Source: an uncultured Bacteroidales bacterium
GTDB taxonomy: Bacteria > Bacteroidota > Bacteroidia > Bacteroidales > UBA932
Direction of reading: 5' to 3'
NCBI GenBank assembly: GCA_900318355.1
Contig: ONKE01000013.1
Coordinates: forward strand, 62,001-126,000
Length of the DNA: 64,000 nt
In this document: one piece after another, positions 1 through 7,652 of the stretch
Layout of the letters: each line of letters begins with the position of its first letter
Position numbering within the stretch: the stretch's first letter is position 1
Made by a program: the position numbers and the translations under genes
Notes under the pieces: generated by a model
What the model was told of the DNA's origin: nothing
Database searches by the model: none
The model's input: the letters and a program-made list of their open reading frames with translations, nothing else

Positions 1-1620
1 GAGGTCGGCGTGGCCGAGATTGGCGTAGAACTGGTAGACGGAGTTGCGGGTCTTCCTGGAGAGGCTGAAAAGACCCTGGAACAGGAAGTTGAGGTTGGGG
101 TCGGAGCAGACGAGACGGCCGTCGAAGGCGTCGCCGGAATAGGAACCGGTGGCGGCAATGCCCGTGTAGTCGTAGGAGAGGGCGTTGAGTCGGTCGACGA
201 AGAGGGAGTCGAGCCGCAGCGTCGGACCGCCGTCGGCGAGCGTGGCTTCAAGGTTGGCACGCATTGTCACGGGGCCGAGCTGCTTGATGTCGGCGATCTT
301 GCCGGCGTCAAGGTCGTCGGTGCTGATTGAACCGCCGATGACAAGGGGCCTTGCGTTGTCGACCATGTCGCGGAGGAGGAGGTCGGCGCGAAGGTCGCCC
401 ACGGCCGAGCGGGCGTCTCCCGTTACGGCAAGACGGTTGAGAGTGCCCTTGACCGTGCCGTCGAAATGGAAAGTCTCTCCGCGGGCGAATTTTTCGAGGG
501 GAAGATTGACCGTCGGGACGATCCCGCGGATGAAGTCGGACAGCTGCGCGAGGGTGAATTCGGAGTCTTTCAGGGTGGCGTCCATCACCATGGAATAGGC
601 GTCAGGAAGGCCTGTGAGGCTGCCGCTGACCGTGCCCTTGAATCCGCTGTTCTTTTCGCTAATCTGGATCTTGCTCAGGTTCAGGTCGGCTACCGGACCG
701 TGGACGGAGCCCTGGACCGAGGCCTTGAGATTCATTTTCTGCAGGGCGGAGGCGAAGAAGCCCAGGCTCGTGAAGTCGAGGCTCGAGGGGCGGATGTTGC
801 CGTCGAGGGTGACGTCTTCGATGAAATCGCCGAAGCCTTCACCTATCTTGTAGCTCATCTGCAGCAGGGGAATGTCGAGGTCGGACCATTTGTCGACGAT
901 GCGGAGGTTTTCGATGCGGGTTACGCCGTCGCCCGCGCTGACGCTGCCGCTGACGTTGCGCGCAACGTAGCCGCTCTTTTCCCTGAACGAGACTTCGTCG
1001 GCTATGCCCGTCATGACATGGCCTCGCATGGCCAGCTTGCGTCCCCTGACGCGGATGTCCCTGATGTCGAGGTCGCCCCAGTTTATGGAGCCTTTCTGCG
1101 AGGGGCTGGGGGAGGTGTAGCTGAGCATCCTGAAACGCATGCCGTCGACGCTCACGCGGCTTATGTCGAACAGTTTGGCGTCGGAGGGCTCGTAGGGCTT
1201 GTAGACGAGGTGGAAGATGCGCTGGATGTTGGTCGTGGGGCCGGGCTCTATCGTGAGGGCCATGTTGGCGTCGCTTACCCGGACCTCGCGGAAATGGATG
1301 CCCTCGCCACGGAGCAGGCCCATCACCGAGAACGTGGCCGACACCGTGTTGGCGCTGAAGAATGTGTCGACAGGGGCGGTCTGGTCGTAGGGATGGGCGT
1401 CCAGGACGGTGATGCCATGGATTACCGCGGCGTCGAAAAGGCGCAGGTGGATGCGCTCGACGCGTATGTCGGCGTCGAACTTTCCGGCGAGCATCTGGGT
1501 GGCTTTTTTCGCAAGCGCGGTCTGCACTCCTCTGGTTTGCAGCGCAATGGCTGCACCGAAGAGCAGGAGCACGAGCAGGACGCCTGTCCAGGCCACTATT
1601 TTGAGAATCTTTCTCAGCAT
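1..1620 (-). CDS. tamB: TamB/AsmA-like translocation and assembly protein, N-terminal part (cut by window edge)
   Basis: Read on the minus strand from the ATG at 1620, the frame stays open for 540 codons to the window edge, so the C-terminus lies outside. The start MLRKILKIVAWTGVLLVLLL is an N-terminal membrane anchor. It is followed by long stretches of alternating beta-rich sequence (for example around residues 60-130 and 250-400) typical of AsmA/DUF490 proteins, which form a periplasmic beta-taco bridge for lipid transport or outer-membrane protein assembly. From memory, TamB genes sit next to tsaD in other Bacteroidales, which supports the call. A CAT at 1632-1634 is out of frame, so the start is at 1620. 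The C-terminal DUF490 domain that would settle the assignment is not visible. Confidence 0.75.
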   Translation of the reverse strand, partial: MLRKILKIVAWTGVLLVLLLFGAAIALQTRGVQTALAKKATQMLAGKFDADIRVERIHLRLFDAAVIHGITVLDAHPYDQTAPVDTFFSANTVSATFSVMGLLRGEGIHFREVRVSDANMALTIEPGPTTNIQRIFHLVYKPYEPSDAKLFDISRVSVDGMRFRMLSYTSPSPSQKGSINWGDLDIRDIRVRGRKLAMRGHVMTGIADEVSFREKSGYVARNVSGSVSAGDGVTRIENLRIVDKWSDLDIPLLQMSYKIGEGFGDFIEDVTLDGNIRPSSLDFTSLGFFASALQKMNLKASVQGSVHGPVADLNLSKIQISEKNSGFKGTVSGSLTGLPDAYSMVMDATLKDSEFTLAQLSDFIRGIVPTVNLPLEKFARGETFHFDGTVKGTLNRLAVTGDARSAVGDLRADLLLRDMVDNARPLVIGGSISTDDLDAGKIADIKQLGPVTMRANLEATLADGGPTLRLDSLFVDRLNALSYDYTGIAATGSYSGDAFDGRLVCSDPNLNFLFQGLFSLSRKTRNSVYQFYANLGHADL

Positions 1621-1642
1621 GCCGCGAAATACATGTAATTTA

Positions 1643-1650
1643 CAAAAATA
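1643..1650 (-). promoter_or_regulatory. -7 promoter element for the tamB-like gene
   Basis: On the minus strand this reads TATTTTTG, a match to the Bacteroidota consensus TAnnTTTG. It lies 22 bases upstream of the tamB-like start. No clear TTTG -33 element was seen at the expected spacing. Confidence 0.5.
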
Positions 1651-1659
1651 GCACATTAT

Positions 1660-1692
1660 TTTGAAAAAAGCCGTGTTTAATTCGTATCTTTG
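1660..1692 (+). promoter_or_regulatory. Bacteroidota-type promoter for tsaD
   Basis: TTTG at 1660-1663 and TATCTTTG at 1685-1692 are separated by 21 bases, close to the published Bacteroides promoter (TTTG, about 19-21 bases, TAnnTTTG). The ATG of tsaD lies 21 bases further downstream, giving a short leader. Confidence 0.75.
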
Positions 1693-1713
1693 CCCGTGAA
1701 TTTGCAGCGTTCT

Positions 1714-2736
1714 ATGTCAAAAGTCATCCTCGGAATCGAATCCTCCTGCGACGACACCTCGGCGGCGGTAATCCGCGACAGGGTCCTCCTGTCTAACGTA
1801 ATCGCCAGCCAGCAGGTCCACAAGGACTATGGCGGAGTTGTGCCGGAGCTGGCCTCAAGGGCCCATGAGCAGAATATCGTGCCGGTCGTGAGCCGTGCGC
1901 TCGACCTTGCAGGCATCAGTGCGGAAGATTTGGACGCCATAGCTTTCACCCGCGGTCCGGGCCTTCTGGGCTCGCTCCTTGTCGGGACATCCTTCGCAAA
2001 GGCCCTCGGGCTTTCCCTCGGCAAGCCCATCGTGATGGTCAACCATCTCCAGGGCCATATCCTCGCCAATTTCATCCGTCAGGAAGGCAAGCCCGTCGAC
2101 GAGCCGTCCTTCCCTTATCTGTGCCTGCTGGTGTCGGGAGGCAACTCCCAGATAGTGAGGGTCGATTCTCCGCTTACCTTCACCATCCTCGGCCAGACCA
2201 TCGACGACGCTGTGGGCGAAGCATTCGACAAGTGCGCCAAGATGCTAGGCCTGGGCTATCCGGGCGGCCCCGTGATCGACCGTCTCGCCTCCCAGGGCGA
2301 CCCTTCGCGCTTCACTTTCGCCAAGCCCCACATCCCCGGCCTGGACTACAGTTTCAGCGGCGTAAAGACCTCCCTGCTCTATTTTGTCAGGGACCAGGTG
2401 GCCGCGGATCCGGATTTCCTCCAGAACAACAAGGAAGACCTCTGCGCCTCCTTCCAGAAGACCCTCATCGACATCCTCATGGACAAGCTGGTCAAGGCCG
2501 CCCGCCAGACGGGCATCCGCCAGATAACCATAGGAGGAGGCGTTTCGGCCAACAGCGGGCTGCGCAGCCGTCTTGTCGAAGAAGGCAGGCGTCGCGGCTG
2601 GAAGACCTGGCTCCCCGAATTCAAATTCACCACCGACAATGCCGCCATGATAGCGATTGCCGGCTATTTCCATTATCTTGAAGGCGAAACGGCGCCGCTG
2701 GACGTAGCCCCCGTTTCCAGAATATCCGATTTCTGA
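1714..2736 (+). CDS. tsaD: tRNA N6-adenosine threonylcarbamoyltransferase TsaD
   Basis: TsaD transfers the threonylcarbamoyl group to A37 of ANN-decoding tRNAs (t6A) in the cytoplasm, together with TsaB and TsaE. The 340-residue protein opens with the ASKHA-fold signature ILGIESSCDDTS. It has the metal-binding histidines of the NHLQGH motif at residues 111 and 115, and the nucleotide-binding stretches VSGGNSQI and GGGVSANSGL. An in-frame TTG at 1690 overlaps the -7 promoter element, so the ATG at 1714 is chosen. The next gene starts 2 bases after the stop, implying co-transcription. Confidence 0.96.
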   Translation: MSKVILGIESSCDDTSAAVIRDRVLLSNVIASQQVHKDYGGVVPELASRAHEQNIVPVVSRALDLAGISAEDLDAIAFTRGPGLLGSLLVGTSFAKALGLSLGKPIVMVNHLQGHILANFIRQEGKPVDEPSFPYLCLLVSGGNSQIVRVDSPLTFTILGQTIDDAVGEAFDKCAKMLGLGYPGGPVIDRLASQGDPSRFTFAKPHIPGLDYSFSGVKTSLLYFVRDQVAADPDFLQNNKEDLCASFQKTLIDILMDKLVKAARQTGIRQITIGGGVSANSGLRSRLVEEGRRRGWKTWLPEFKFTTDNAAMIAIAGYFHYLEGETAPLDVAPVSRISDF

Positions 2737-2738
2737 CC

Positions 2739-4463
2739 ATGAGAAAGACTTTTGAAATCACCTGCCCCTTCGGCCGTGAACCGCGTCTGGACGACATCCG
2801 CGTGATGGCCGCCCAGGCCCTGAGGCTTCGCCGCGGAGCCGTGGTTAACGTCATCGACCCCACCAAATCCTATCAGCCCACGATGGTGGGTGCCGAGGCC
2901 CATTGCCATATTATCCGCCGTTCCATCGACGCCAGGGGCGACGTGAAGATGGTCTATCAGATAGAGGCCTGGCACAAAAGCGATTTCTACCAGGAATACC
3001 AGCTTCCCGAATACCGGGACGTCACTGAAGGCGAGCCCGTGATCGTGGTCGGAGCAGGCCCTGCGGGCATGTTCGCCGCGTTGAAACTGCTGACCCTCGG
3101 CCTCAAGCCCATATTGCTGGAAAGGGGAAAGGACGTCCATCGCCGCAAACGCGACATCGCCGCCATGGGTACCGCCGGCATCGTCAATCCCGACTCCAAC
3201 TACTGTTTCGGCGAGGGTGGCGCAGGCACGTTCTCCGACGGAAAGCTCTACACGCGTTCGTCCAAGAGGGGAGACCTCAGGGAAGTCCTCTACCAGTTCG
3301 TCCGCTTCGGCGCCGACAAGTCCGTGCTCATCGACGCCCATCCGCATATCGGCACCGACAAATTGCCTCGCGTGGTTGAAAACATCCGCGAGTGCATCCT
3401 CTCCCATGGCGGAGAATATCATTTCGACTCCAGGGTTGAGGATATAAGCCGTTTGAAATCAGGTGTTTTCAATGTAAAGGTCATCGACTCTTCTTCGGAA
3501 AAGCCGAAGAAAGTGACCTACAAGGCCAAGGCCGTCATCGTCGCGGCCGGCCACTCCGCACGCGACATCTACGAACTCTTCCAGGACAAGGGCCTGCCGC
3601 TCGAGCCCAAGGGCTTCGCGCTCGGCGTGCGTGTCGAACATCCCCAGGACCTTATCAACCGCATGCGCTACCACGGCCAGTGGGAGCCCGGCATGCCTGC
3701 CGCCGAATACAATTTCGCCCTTCAGGAGACCGCTCCGGGCCCCGGCGGCGAAGAGGTCGAGCGCGGCGTATTCTCCTTCTGCATGTGCCCCGGAGGCCTT
3801 CTCGTCCCTTCCGCCACGGCCGAAGGCGAAACGGTGCTCAACGGCATGTCCAACTCGGCCCGAAACTCGAAGTGGGCCAACGCCGGCGTGGTGGTGAGCA
3901 TCGAGCCCGAAGACGTTCCCGAAGGCTACTCGGGTCCCTTCGCCCTGCTTGACTATCAGCATGATATCGAAAAGAAGATGTATGACTACGTGGCCTCGAA
4001 GCGCGAAGAGGATCCCGAGACGCAGATCAATCCGCTTGCAGCTCCGGCCCAGAGGATGATAGATTTCTGCAACGGCATCATTTCGCACGATTTCCCGGCA
4101 TCTTCCTATCGTCCGGGCCTTGTCCCCGCGCCGCTCCACGAGCTTCTGCCCGAAGGCGTGACCGAAAGGCTGCGCAAGGCTTTCCCGGAAATCAACAAGC
4201 GGATAATGCGCGGCTACTTTACCAACGACGCCCTCCTTCTCGGAGTGGAGTCGCGCACGTCGTCGCCCGTCCGCATGCTAAGGGATCCGGAGACCTTCAT
4301 GTGCCCCGGTGCCGACGGCCTTTTCCCCTGCGGCGAAGGAGCCGGATATTCCGGCGGCATAGTGTCTTCCGCCATCGACGGCATCAACTGCGCCAAGGCC
4401 GCGCTGCGTTATCTCTTCCCCGAGACCGAGCCTTCAGAAGAGGCTTCAGAGGCCACGGAATAG
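2739..4463 (+). CDS. FAD-dependent dehydrogenase of the COG2509 type
   Basis: A 574-residue cytoplasmic flavoprotein of unknown substrate. An N-terminal domain of about 95 residues precedes the dinucleotide-binding motif VVGAGPAGMFAALK near residue 103. A second FAD-contacting segment, YCFGEGGAGTFSDGKLYTR, lies near residue 155, and the C-terminal FAD motif LFPCGEGAGYSGGI near residue 527. This arrangement (extra N-terminal domain, Gly-rich second motif) fits the widespread uncharacterised FAD-dependent dehydrogenases of COG2509. The reaction is not known. The gene starts 2 bases after tsaD and is probably its operon partner. The acidic, Glu-rich C-terminal tail is not part of the fold. Confidence 0.85.
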   Translation: MRKTFEITCPFGREPRLDDIRVMAAQALRLRRGAVVNVIDPTKSYQPTMVGAEAHCHIIRRSIDARGDVKMVYQIEAWHKSDFYQEYQLPEYRDVTEGEPVIVVGAGPAGMFAALKLLTLGLKPILLERGKDVHRRKRDIAAMGTAGIVNPDSNYCFGEGGAGTFSDGKLYTRSSKRGDLREVLYQFVRFGADKSVLIDAHPHIGTDKLPRVVENIRECILSHGGEYHFDSRVEDISRLKSGVFNVKVIDSSSEKPKKVTYKAKAVIVAAGHSARDIYELFQDKGLPLEPKGFALGVRVEHPQDLINRMRYHGQWEPGMPAAEYNFALQETAPGPGGEEVERGVFSFCMCPGGLLVPSATAEGETVLNGMSNSARNSKWANAGVVVSIEPEDVPEGYSGPFALLDYQHDIEKKMYDYVASKREEDPETQINPLAAPAQRMIDFCNGIISHDFPASSYRPGLVPAPLHELLPEGVTERLRKAFPEINKRIMRGYFTNDALLLGVESRTSSPVRMLRDPETFMCPGADGLFPCGEGAGYSGGIVSSAIDGINCAKAALRYLFPETEPSEEASEATE

Positions 4464-4484
4464 GTATTGTCGCGGAAAATTTGT

Positions 4485-4492
4485 ATATTTGG
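4485..4492 (+). promoter_or_regulatory. possible -7 element for cdd
   Basis: TATATTTG matches TAnnTTTG and lies 34 bases before the cdd start. No good -33 partner is present, and cdd could also be read from the upstream operon. Confidence 0.45.
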
Positions 4493-4526
4493 GGTCGACA
4501 GACTTTTTCTGTCCTGCACTAAAACT

Positions 4527-5009
4527 ATGATAGACAAGAATATAAGTATTTCCTACAAGGAATACTCCTCCGTAGGGGAACTGTCCGCGGAAGACCGCGC
4601 CCTCGTGGAGGCTGCAATTCAGGCCCAGAAGACCTCCTACGCCCCCTATTCGCGTTTCAACGTCGGTGCTGCGGTTCGCCTTGCCGACGGCACTATCGTC
4701 AAAGGCTCCAATCAGGAAAACGCCGCTTCTCCCTCCGGCCTTTGCGCCGAGCGCACGGCCCTCTTTGCCGCCGGGGCCCAGCATCCCGGTGTCCCCATCG
4801 TGTCCATGGCCATCGCCGGCGGCCCCGGCATGACCCTCTGCGACGAGCCCGCCACCCCTTGCGGCGCCTGCCGCCAGGTCATGGCCGAATGTCAGATGGT
4901 CGGCGGCCGCCCCATCTCCGTCATCATGACCGGCGCCCGCGCCATCTGGAAGTTCGACAGCGTCGACGACGTCCTTCCCCTCATCTTCCACAGCCTCGAT
5001 CCTAAGTAG
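4527..5009 (+). CDS. cdd: cytidine deaminase
   Basis: A zinc-dependent deaminase converting cytidine and deoxycytidine to uridine and deoxyuridine in pyrimidine salvage. The 160-residue protein has the catalytic triplet of the family: CAERTALF carries the first zinc ligand and the proton-shuttling Glu, and PCGACRQV carries the other two Cys ligands. The substrate-contacting YAPYSRFNVGAA and NQENAASPSG segments precede them. A TTG 60 bases upstream is in frame, but that extension contains the -7 element, so the ATG at 4527 is used. Length matches tetrameric bacterial Cdd enzymes. Confidence 0.95.
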   Translation: MIDKNISISYKEYSSVGELSAEDRALVEAAIQAQKTSYAPYSRFNVGAAVRLADGTIVKGSNQENAASPSGLCAERTALFAAGAQHPGVPIVSMAIAGGPGMTLCDEPATPCGACRQVMAECQMVGGRPISVIMTGARAIWKFDSVDDVLPLIFHSLDPK

Positions 5010-5030
5010 GGAAATAAGAATAATTCCTTA

Positions 5031-5061
5031 TTGACTGTCTATGTTAGGCTCGTTAAATTTG
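5031..5061 (+). promoter_or_regulatory. Bacteroidota-type promoter for the 5085-5843 barrel gene
   Basis: TTG at 5031-5033 and TAAATTTG at 5054-5061 are separated by 20 bases. The start codon follows 23 bases later. The promoter lies within an in-frame upstream extension, which argues against starting the protein at 5031. Confidence 0.65.
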
Positions 5062-5084
5062 CAGGGACAATTAATACGGATGAT

Positions 5085-5843
5085 ATGAAAAAATTATTTG
5101 TTGCCGCGGCTGTTGCATTGACGATGCTGGCCGTTCCACGTTCGTTCGCACAGATATCCGTCGGCGGAGGATATGCCAATTATGTCATGACCCAGGTTAT
5201 GGCTTCCGACGGCTCCAGGGCCTCCGAGGCCTACAACGGATTCCACATTACCGGCGACTGGATGATGCCGCTGTTCGGGCAGGTCTCGTTCTATCCCGGC
5301 ATCAGTTTCACCATCGTCATGCACAAGAGCCAGGGCAATATCTTCGTGCCCGCAGGCGACGCTCCGGGCATGTATGAGGGCAAAATGGAGATGAAGCACA
5401 GCTTTATCAACATACCTCTCCGCGTGGCGTATTCCCTCGACCTCGCGCCGTCGGTGCGCGTCACCGCTTTCGCCGGGCCGGCCATCAGCTGGGCCTTCGA
5501 CGGCGAATACACCGAGACCACCGACAAGGTTCAGATTTGGGACAACGTGCTCGGGAAGGATGTCGACTATTCATGGCATTCATGGCCCTATAAGTCACAG
5601 GAAGCCAAGGGCGGAGCCCCCGCGGGACCGCTGCTGAAAAACTTCGATGTCAAGATCGGGGTAGGCGTAGCGATAGACCTGTTCCGCCACCTGAGGGTGA
5701 CTGCTAGCTACGACCTGGGCCTTCTCAACACCGTGGGCACGCATTACGACTATTCCAAGGTCGGCGACGTGGCGGTGGACCCTACCGCACCCAGCAGCGT
5801 CAGGAGCAATCTCTTCCAGGCCGGGCTGGCCTACGTGTTCTAG
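5085..5843 (+). CDS. small outer-membrane beta-barrel protein
   Basis: The 252-residue product begins with a signal peptide (MKKLFVAAAVALTMLAVPRSFAQ, cleavage after AQ). It continues with amphipathic beta strands and ends in a terminal Phe (QAGLAYVF), the usual C-terminal signature of an outer-membrane barrel. Strand-like segments such as FNIPLRVAYSLDL-type alternations and VTAFAGPAISWAF fit the porT/OMP_b-brl family common in Bacteroidota. No ligand can be inferred. The ATG at 5085 is chosen because it starts the signal peptide and follows the promoter. Its stop codon overlaps the stop of the convergent gene within the four bases CTAG. Confidence 0.75.
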   Translation: MKKLFVAAAVALTMLAVPRSFAQISVGGGYANYVMTQVMASDGSRASEAYNGFHITGDWMMPLFGQVSFYPGISFTIVMHKSQGNIFVPAGDAPGMYEGKMEMKHSFINIPLRVAYSLDLAPSVRVTAFAGPAISWAFDGEYTETTDKVQIWDNVLGKDVDYSWHSWPYKSQEAKGGAPAGPLLKNFDVKIGVGVAIDLFRHLRVTASYDLGLLNTVGTHYDYSKVGDVAVDPTAPSSVRSNLFQAGLAYVF

Positions 5844-6466
5844 ATTATCTCCAGAAGCTCGTCCAGAGACATACCAAGCGCGTCCTTGACACTGCGTCCA
5901 AGGGCGCGTTTTCCGCTGAAACCGGCTGCTATTGCGGCGTTGGCCACGGGGTCGGAACCGTCTTCCGGCTTTTCGGCGCCGGCGGCTTCCTTCAGAAGGG
6001 GGAGCGCGGCTTCGAGGCGCATGCCGTCAAGAATGCCGTCAAGTGTCACTCCGCCGGCCTTGAGCACCGCTTCGAACTCTTTCTTCTCGAGATGGACAAG
6101 GTTCATGACATCTTCCCTTGTGGCCGGCTTTTCGGCGGCGTATAGCCTTGAGGCGCGGATGGCGTCTTCCATGCGGCGAAGGATGCGGCCGCTTTCCTCG
6201 GTAAGGCCCTGACCGTCTTCCTGCGTGCCGGTGAGTTCGGCGCGGAGCGAAGCGACCTTTTCGTTGCTCTCGTCCAGTCGGTCTTTGAGCGAACGGATGA
6301 GGGCGCGGTCTTCCAATGCTTGCTGATATTGCTTAAGGATCAGGCGGTTGCGGTTTTTGGCCTTGCGCCTTGCGAATATGATGCGGACCACGTAGACTGC
6401 CCAGAGCAGGAAAAAGATGATTGCCACTACTGCAATGAAGATGTCCAGAGAGCTGATATTTTCCAT
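5840..6466 (-). CDS. membrane-anchored coiled-coil protein with a C-terminal AraC-like helix-turn-helix
   Basis: I do not recognise a named family. The 208-residue product has one N-terminal transmembrane helix (about residues 8-29, FIAVVAIIFFLLWAVYVV). A basic stretch ARRKAKNRNR places the rest in the cytoplasm. A predicted coiled coil spans residues 40-80. The C-terminal part contains NAAIAAGFSGKRALGRSVKD followed by LGMSLDEL, which resembles the second helix-turn-helix of AraC-family regulators (IA..GFSS...FSR.FKK..G.SP.E). Only one HTH of the usual pair is evident. It may be a tethered regulator or may simply use the fold for another purpose. It diverges from hpt and converges on the barrel gene. 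Confidence 0.6.
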   Translation of the reverse strand: MENISSLDIFIAVVAIIFFLLWAVYVVRIIFARRKAKNRNRLILKQYQQALEDRALIRSLKDRLDESNEKVASLRAELTGTQEDGQGLTEESGRILRRMEDAIRASRLYAAEKPATREDVMNLVHLEKKEFEAVLKAGGVTLDGILDGMRLEAALPLLKEAAGAEKPEDGSDPVANAAIAAGFSGKRALGRSVKDALGMSLDELLEII

Positions 6467-6488
6467 AGAACATGTGTTTTTACCATGA

Positions 6489-6496
6489 CAAATATA
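6489..6496 (-). promoter_or_regulatory. -7 element for the membrane HTH gene
   Basis: Minus-strand TATATTTG, 22 bases upstream of the start at 6466. It is back to back with the hpt promoter at 6509-6516. Confidence 0.5.
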
Positions 6497-6508
6497 GGTT
6501 TTTTTTGC

Positions 6509-6516
6509 TAAATTTG
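6509..6516 (+). promoter_or_regulatory. -7 element for hpt-adk
   Basis: TAAATTTG matches the consensus and lies 21 bases upstream of the hpt ATG at 6538. The upstream T-run makes a -33 element hard to define. Confidence 0.55.
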
Positions 6517-6537
6517 CGCTTTACAATAGGCGCACCT

Positions 6538-7080
6538 ATGGAAAAAATCACATTAGCCGACAAGACTTTCAAGCCCTACATTCCGTATGGGCAGATTTCC
6601 GATGCCATCGACAAGGTGGCGGAACGCCTCAACGCCGACTACTCCGGCTGTGGCGAAATCCCTGTTCTGGTCTGCGTTCTTAACGGAGCGATTCTCTTCT
6701 GTGCCGAACTCATGAAGCGGCTTACCTTCGACTGCGAACTCGTCTCGATGAAACTTTCGTCCTACGAAGGCACCTCCTCCACCGGGGTCGTGCGCGAGGT
6801 CATGGGCCTGTCAGGCAGCGTCAAGGGGCGCAAGGCCATCATCGTCGAAGACATCGTCGACACCGGCACCACCATCGTCTCGATGGTCGATACGCTCAAG
6901 GCCAAGGGCGCCAGCGACGTCAAGGTCTGCACCATGCTCCTTAAGCCCGAGGTCTACAAGAAGAGCGTTCCGCTCGACTACGTCGGCATGGAGATTCCCA
7001 ACCGCTTCATCGTCGGCTTCGGCCTCGACTACAACGAGCTGGGACGCAACTACAAAGACATTTATGTAATTGACCAATAA
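6538..7080 (+). CDS. hpt: hypoxanthine phosphoribosyltransferase
   Basis: Salvages hypoxanthine (and guanine) to IMP/GMP using PRPP. The 180-residue protein carries the PRPP-binding signature IIVEDIVDTGTT near residues 101-112, the flexible-loop region KLSSYEGTSSTG, and the C-terminal FIVGFGLDYNELGRNY typical of bacterial HPRTs. An upstream in-frame ATG at 6472 would read through the promoter and lacks family similarity, so 6538 is the start. The stop TAA shares its last base with the ATG of adk, so the two purine-nucleotide enzymes are translationally coupled. Confidence 0.95.
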   Translation: MEKITLADKTFKPYIPYGQISDAIDKVAERLNADYSGCGEIPVLVCVLNGAILFCAELMKRLTFDCELVSMKLSSYEGTSSTGVVREVMGLSGSVKGRKAIIVEDIVDTGTTIVSMVDTLKAKGASDVKVCTMLLKPEVYKKSVPLDYVGMEIPNRFIVGFGLDYNELGRNYKDIYVIDQ

Positions 7081-7652
7081 TGAAATATTACATTCTTTTC
7101 GGGCCTCCGGGTGCCGGCAAGGGCACTCAGGCCGCAGCCATGGTGGAGCGCTACCGCCTCTGCCACATCTCCACGGGCGAACTCCTTCGCGCTGAAATCG
7201 CAGCCGGAACTCCTCTAGGTCTCCAGGCCAAGAGCTTGATAGACAATGGCTCCCTTGTTCCCGACGAGGTTGTCGAGGGCATGATCGAGAGCAAATTCTC
7301 CTCCGTTACGGGAGTTGAAGGCTTCCTTCTGGACGGCTTCCCCCGCACGGTCGCTCAGGCCGACGCCCTGGGTGAAATGCTCGCCCGCCGCGGCGAAGAA
7401 CTGACCAGCGTCGTCTCCATCATGATTCCCGACGAGCTGATCCGCGAGCGCATCCGCCATCGCGCTGCCATCGAAGGCCGTGCCGACGACGCAAGCGACG
7501 AGACCATATCCAACCGCATCAAGACCTATCACGGCAAGACCGAACCCCTCATCGCCTATTACCGCGAGCGCGGCAAATATGCCGAAATCGACGGCCAGGG
7601 CACCATCGAGGATGTCCGCAGCAAGGTCTTCGAACTGATGGACCGCTTCTAA
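7080..7652 (+). CDS. adk: adenylate kinase, short-lid form
   Basis: Interconverts ATP + AMP and 2 ADP. The 190-residue protein has the P-loop GPPGAGKGTQ at residues 8-17, the AMP-binding HISTGELLR, the DGFPRT motif near residue 83 and the adenine-contacting arginines of RIRHRA and NRIKTYH. At about 190 residues it lacks the zinc-type long LID insertion. It overlaps hpt by one base at the start. Its TAA stop overlaps the stop of the convergent DoxX-like gene (CTAA, 7649-7652), leaving no room for a terminator. Confidence 0.96.
   Translation: MKYYILFGPPGAGKGTQAAAMVERYRLCHISTGELLRAEIAAGTPLGLQAKSLIDNGSLVPDEVVEGMIESKFSSVTGVEGFLLDGFPRTVAQADALGEMLARRGEELTSVVSIMIPDELIRERIRHRAAIEGRADDASDETISNRIKTYHGKTEPLIAYYRERGKYAEIDGQGTIEDVRSKVFELMDRF

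Noticed and set aside
466..1638. A 390-codon plus-strand frame at the left edge
   Set aside because: The opposite strand encodes an unbroken TamB-like protein with a membrane anchor; the plus frame has no start context or homology-like motifs.
1733..1760. A tRNA-like GAATCGAATCCTCC sequence
   Set aside because: It is codons of the conserved GIESSCDDTS motif of tsaD; no cloverleaf can be drawn. No tRNA was found anywhere in the window.
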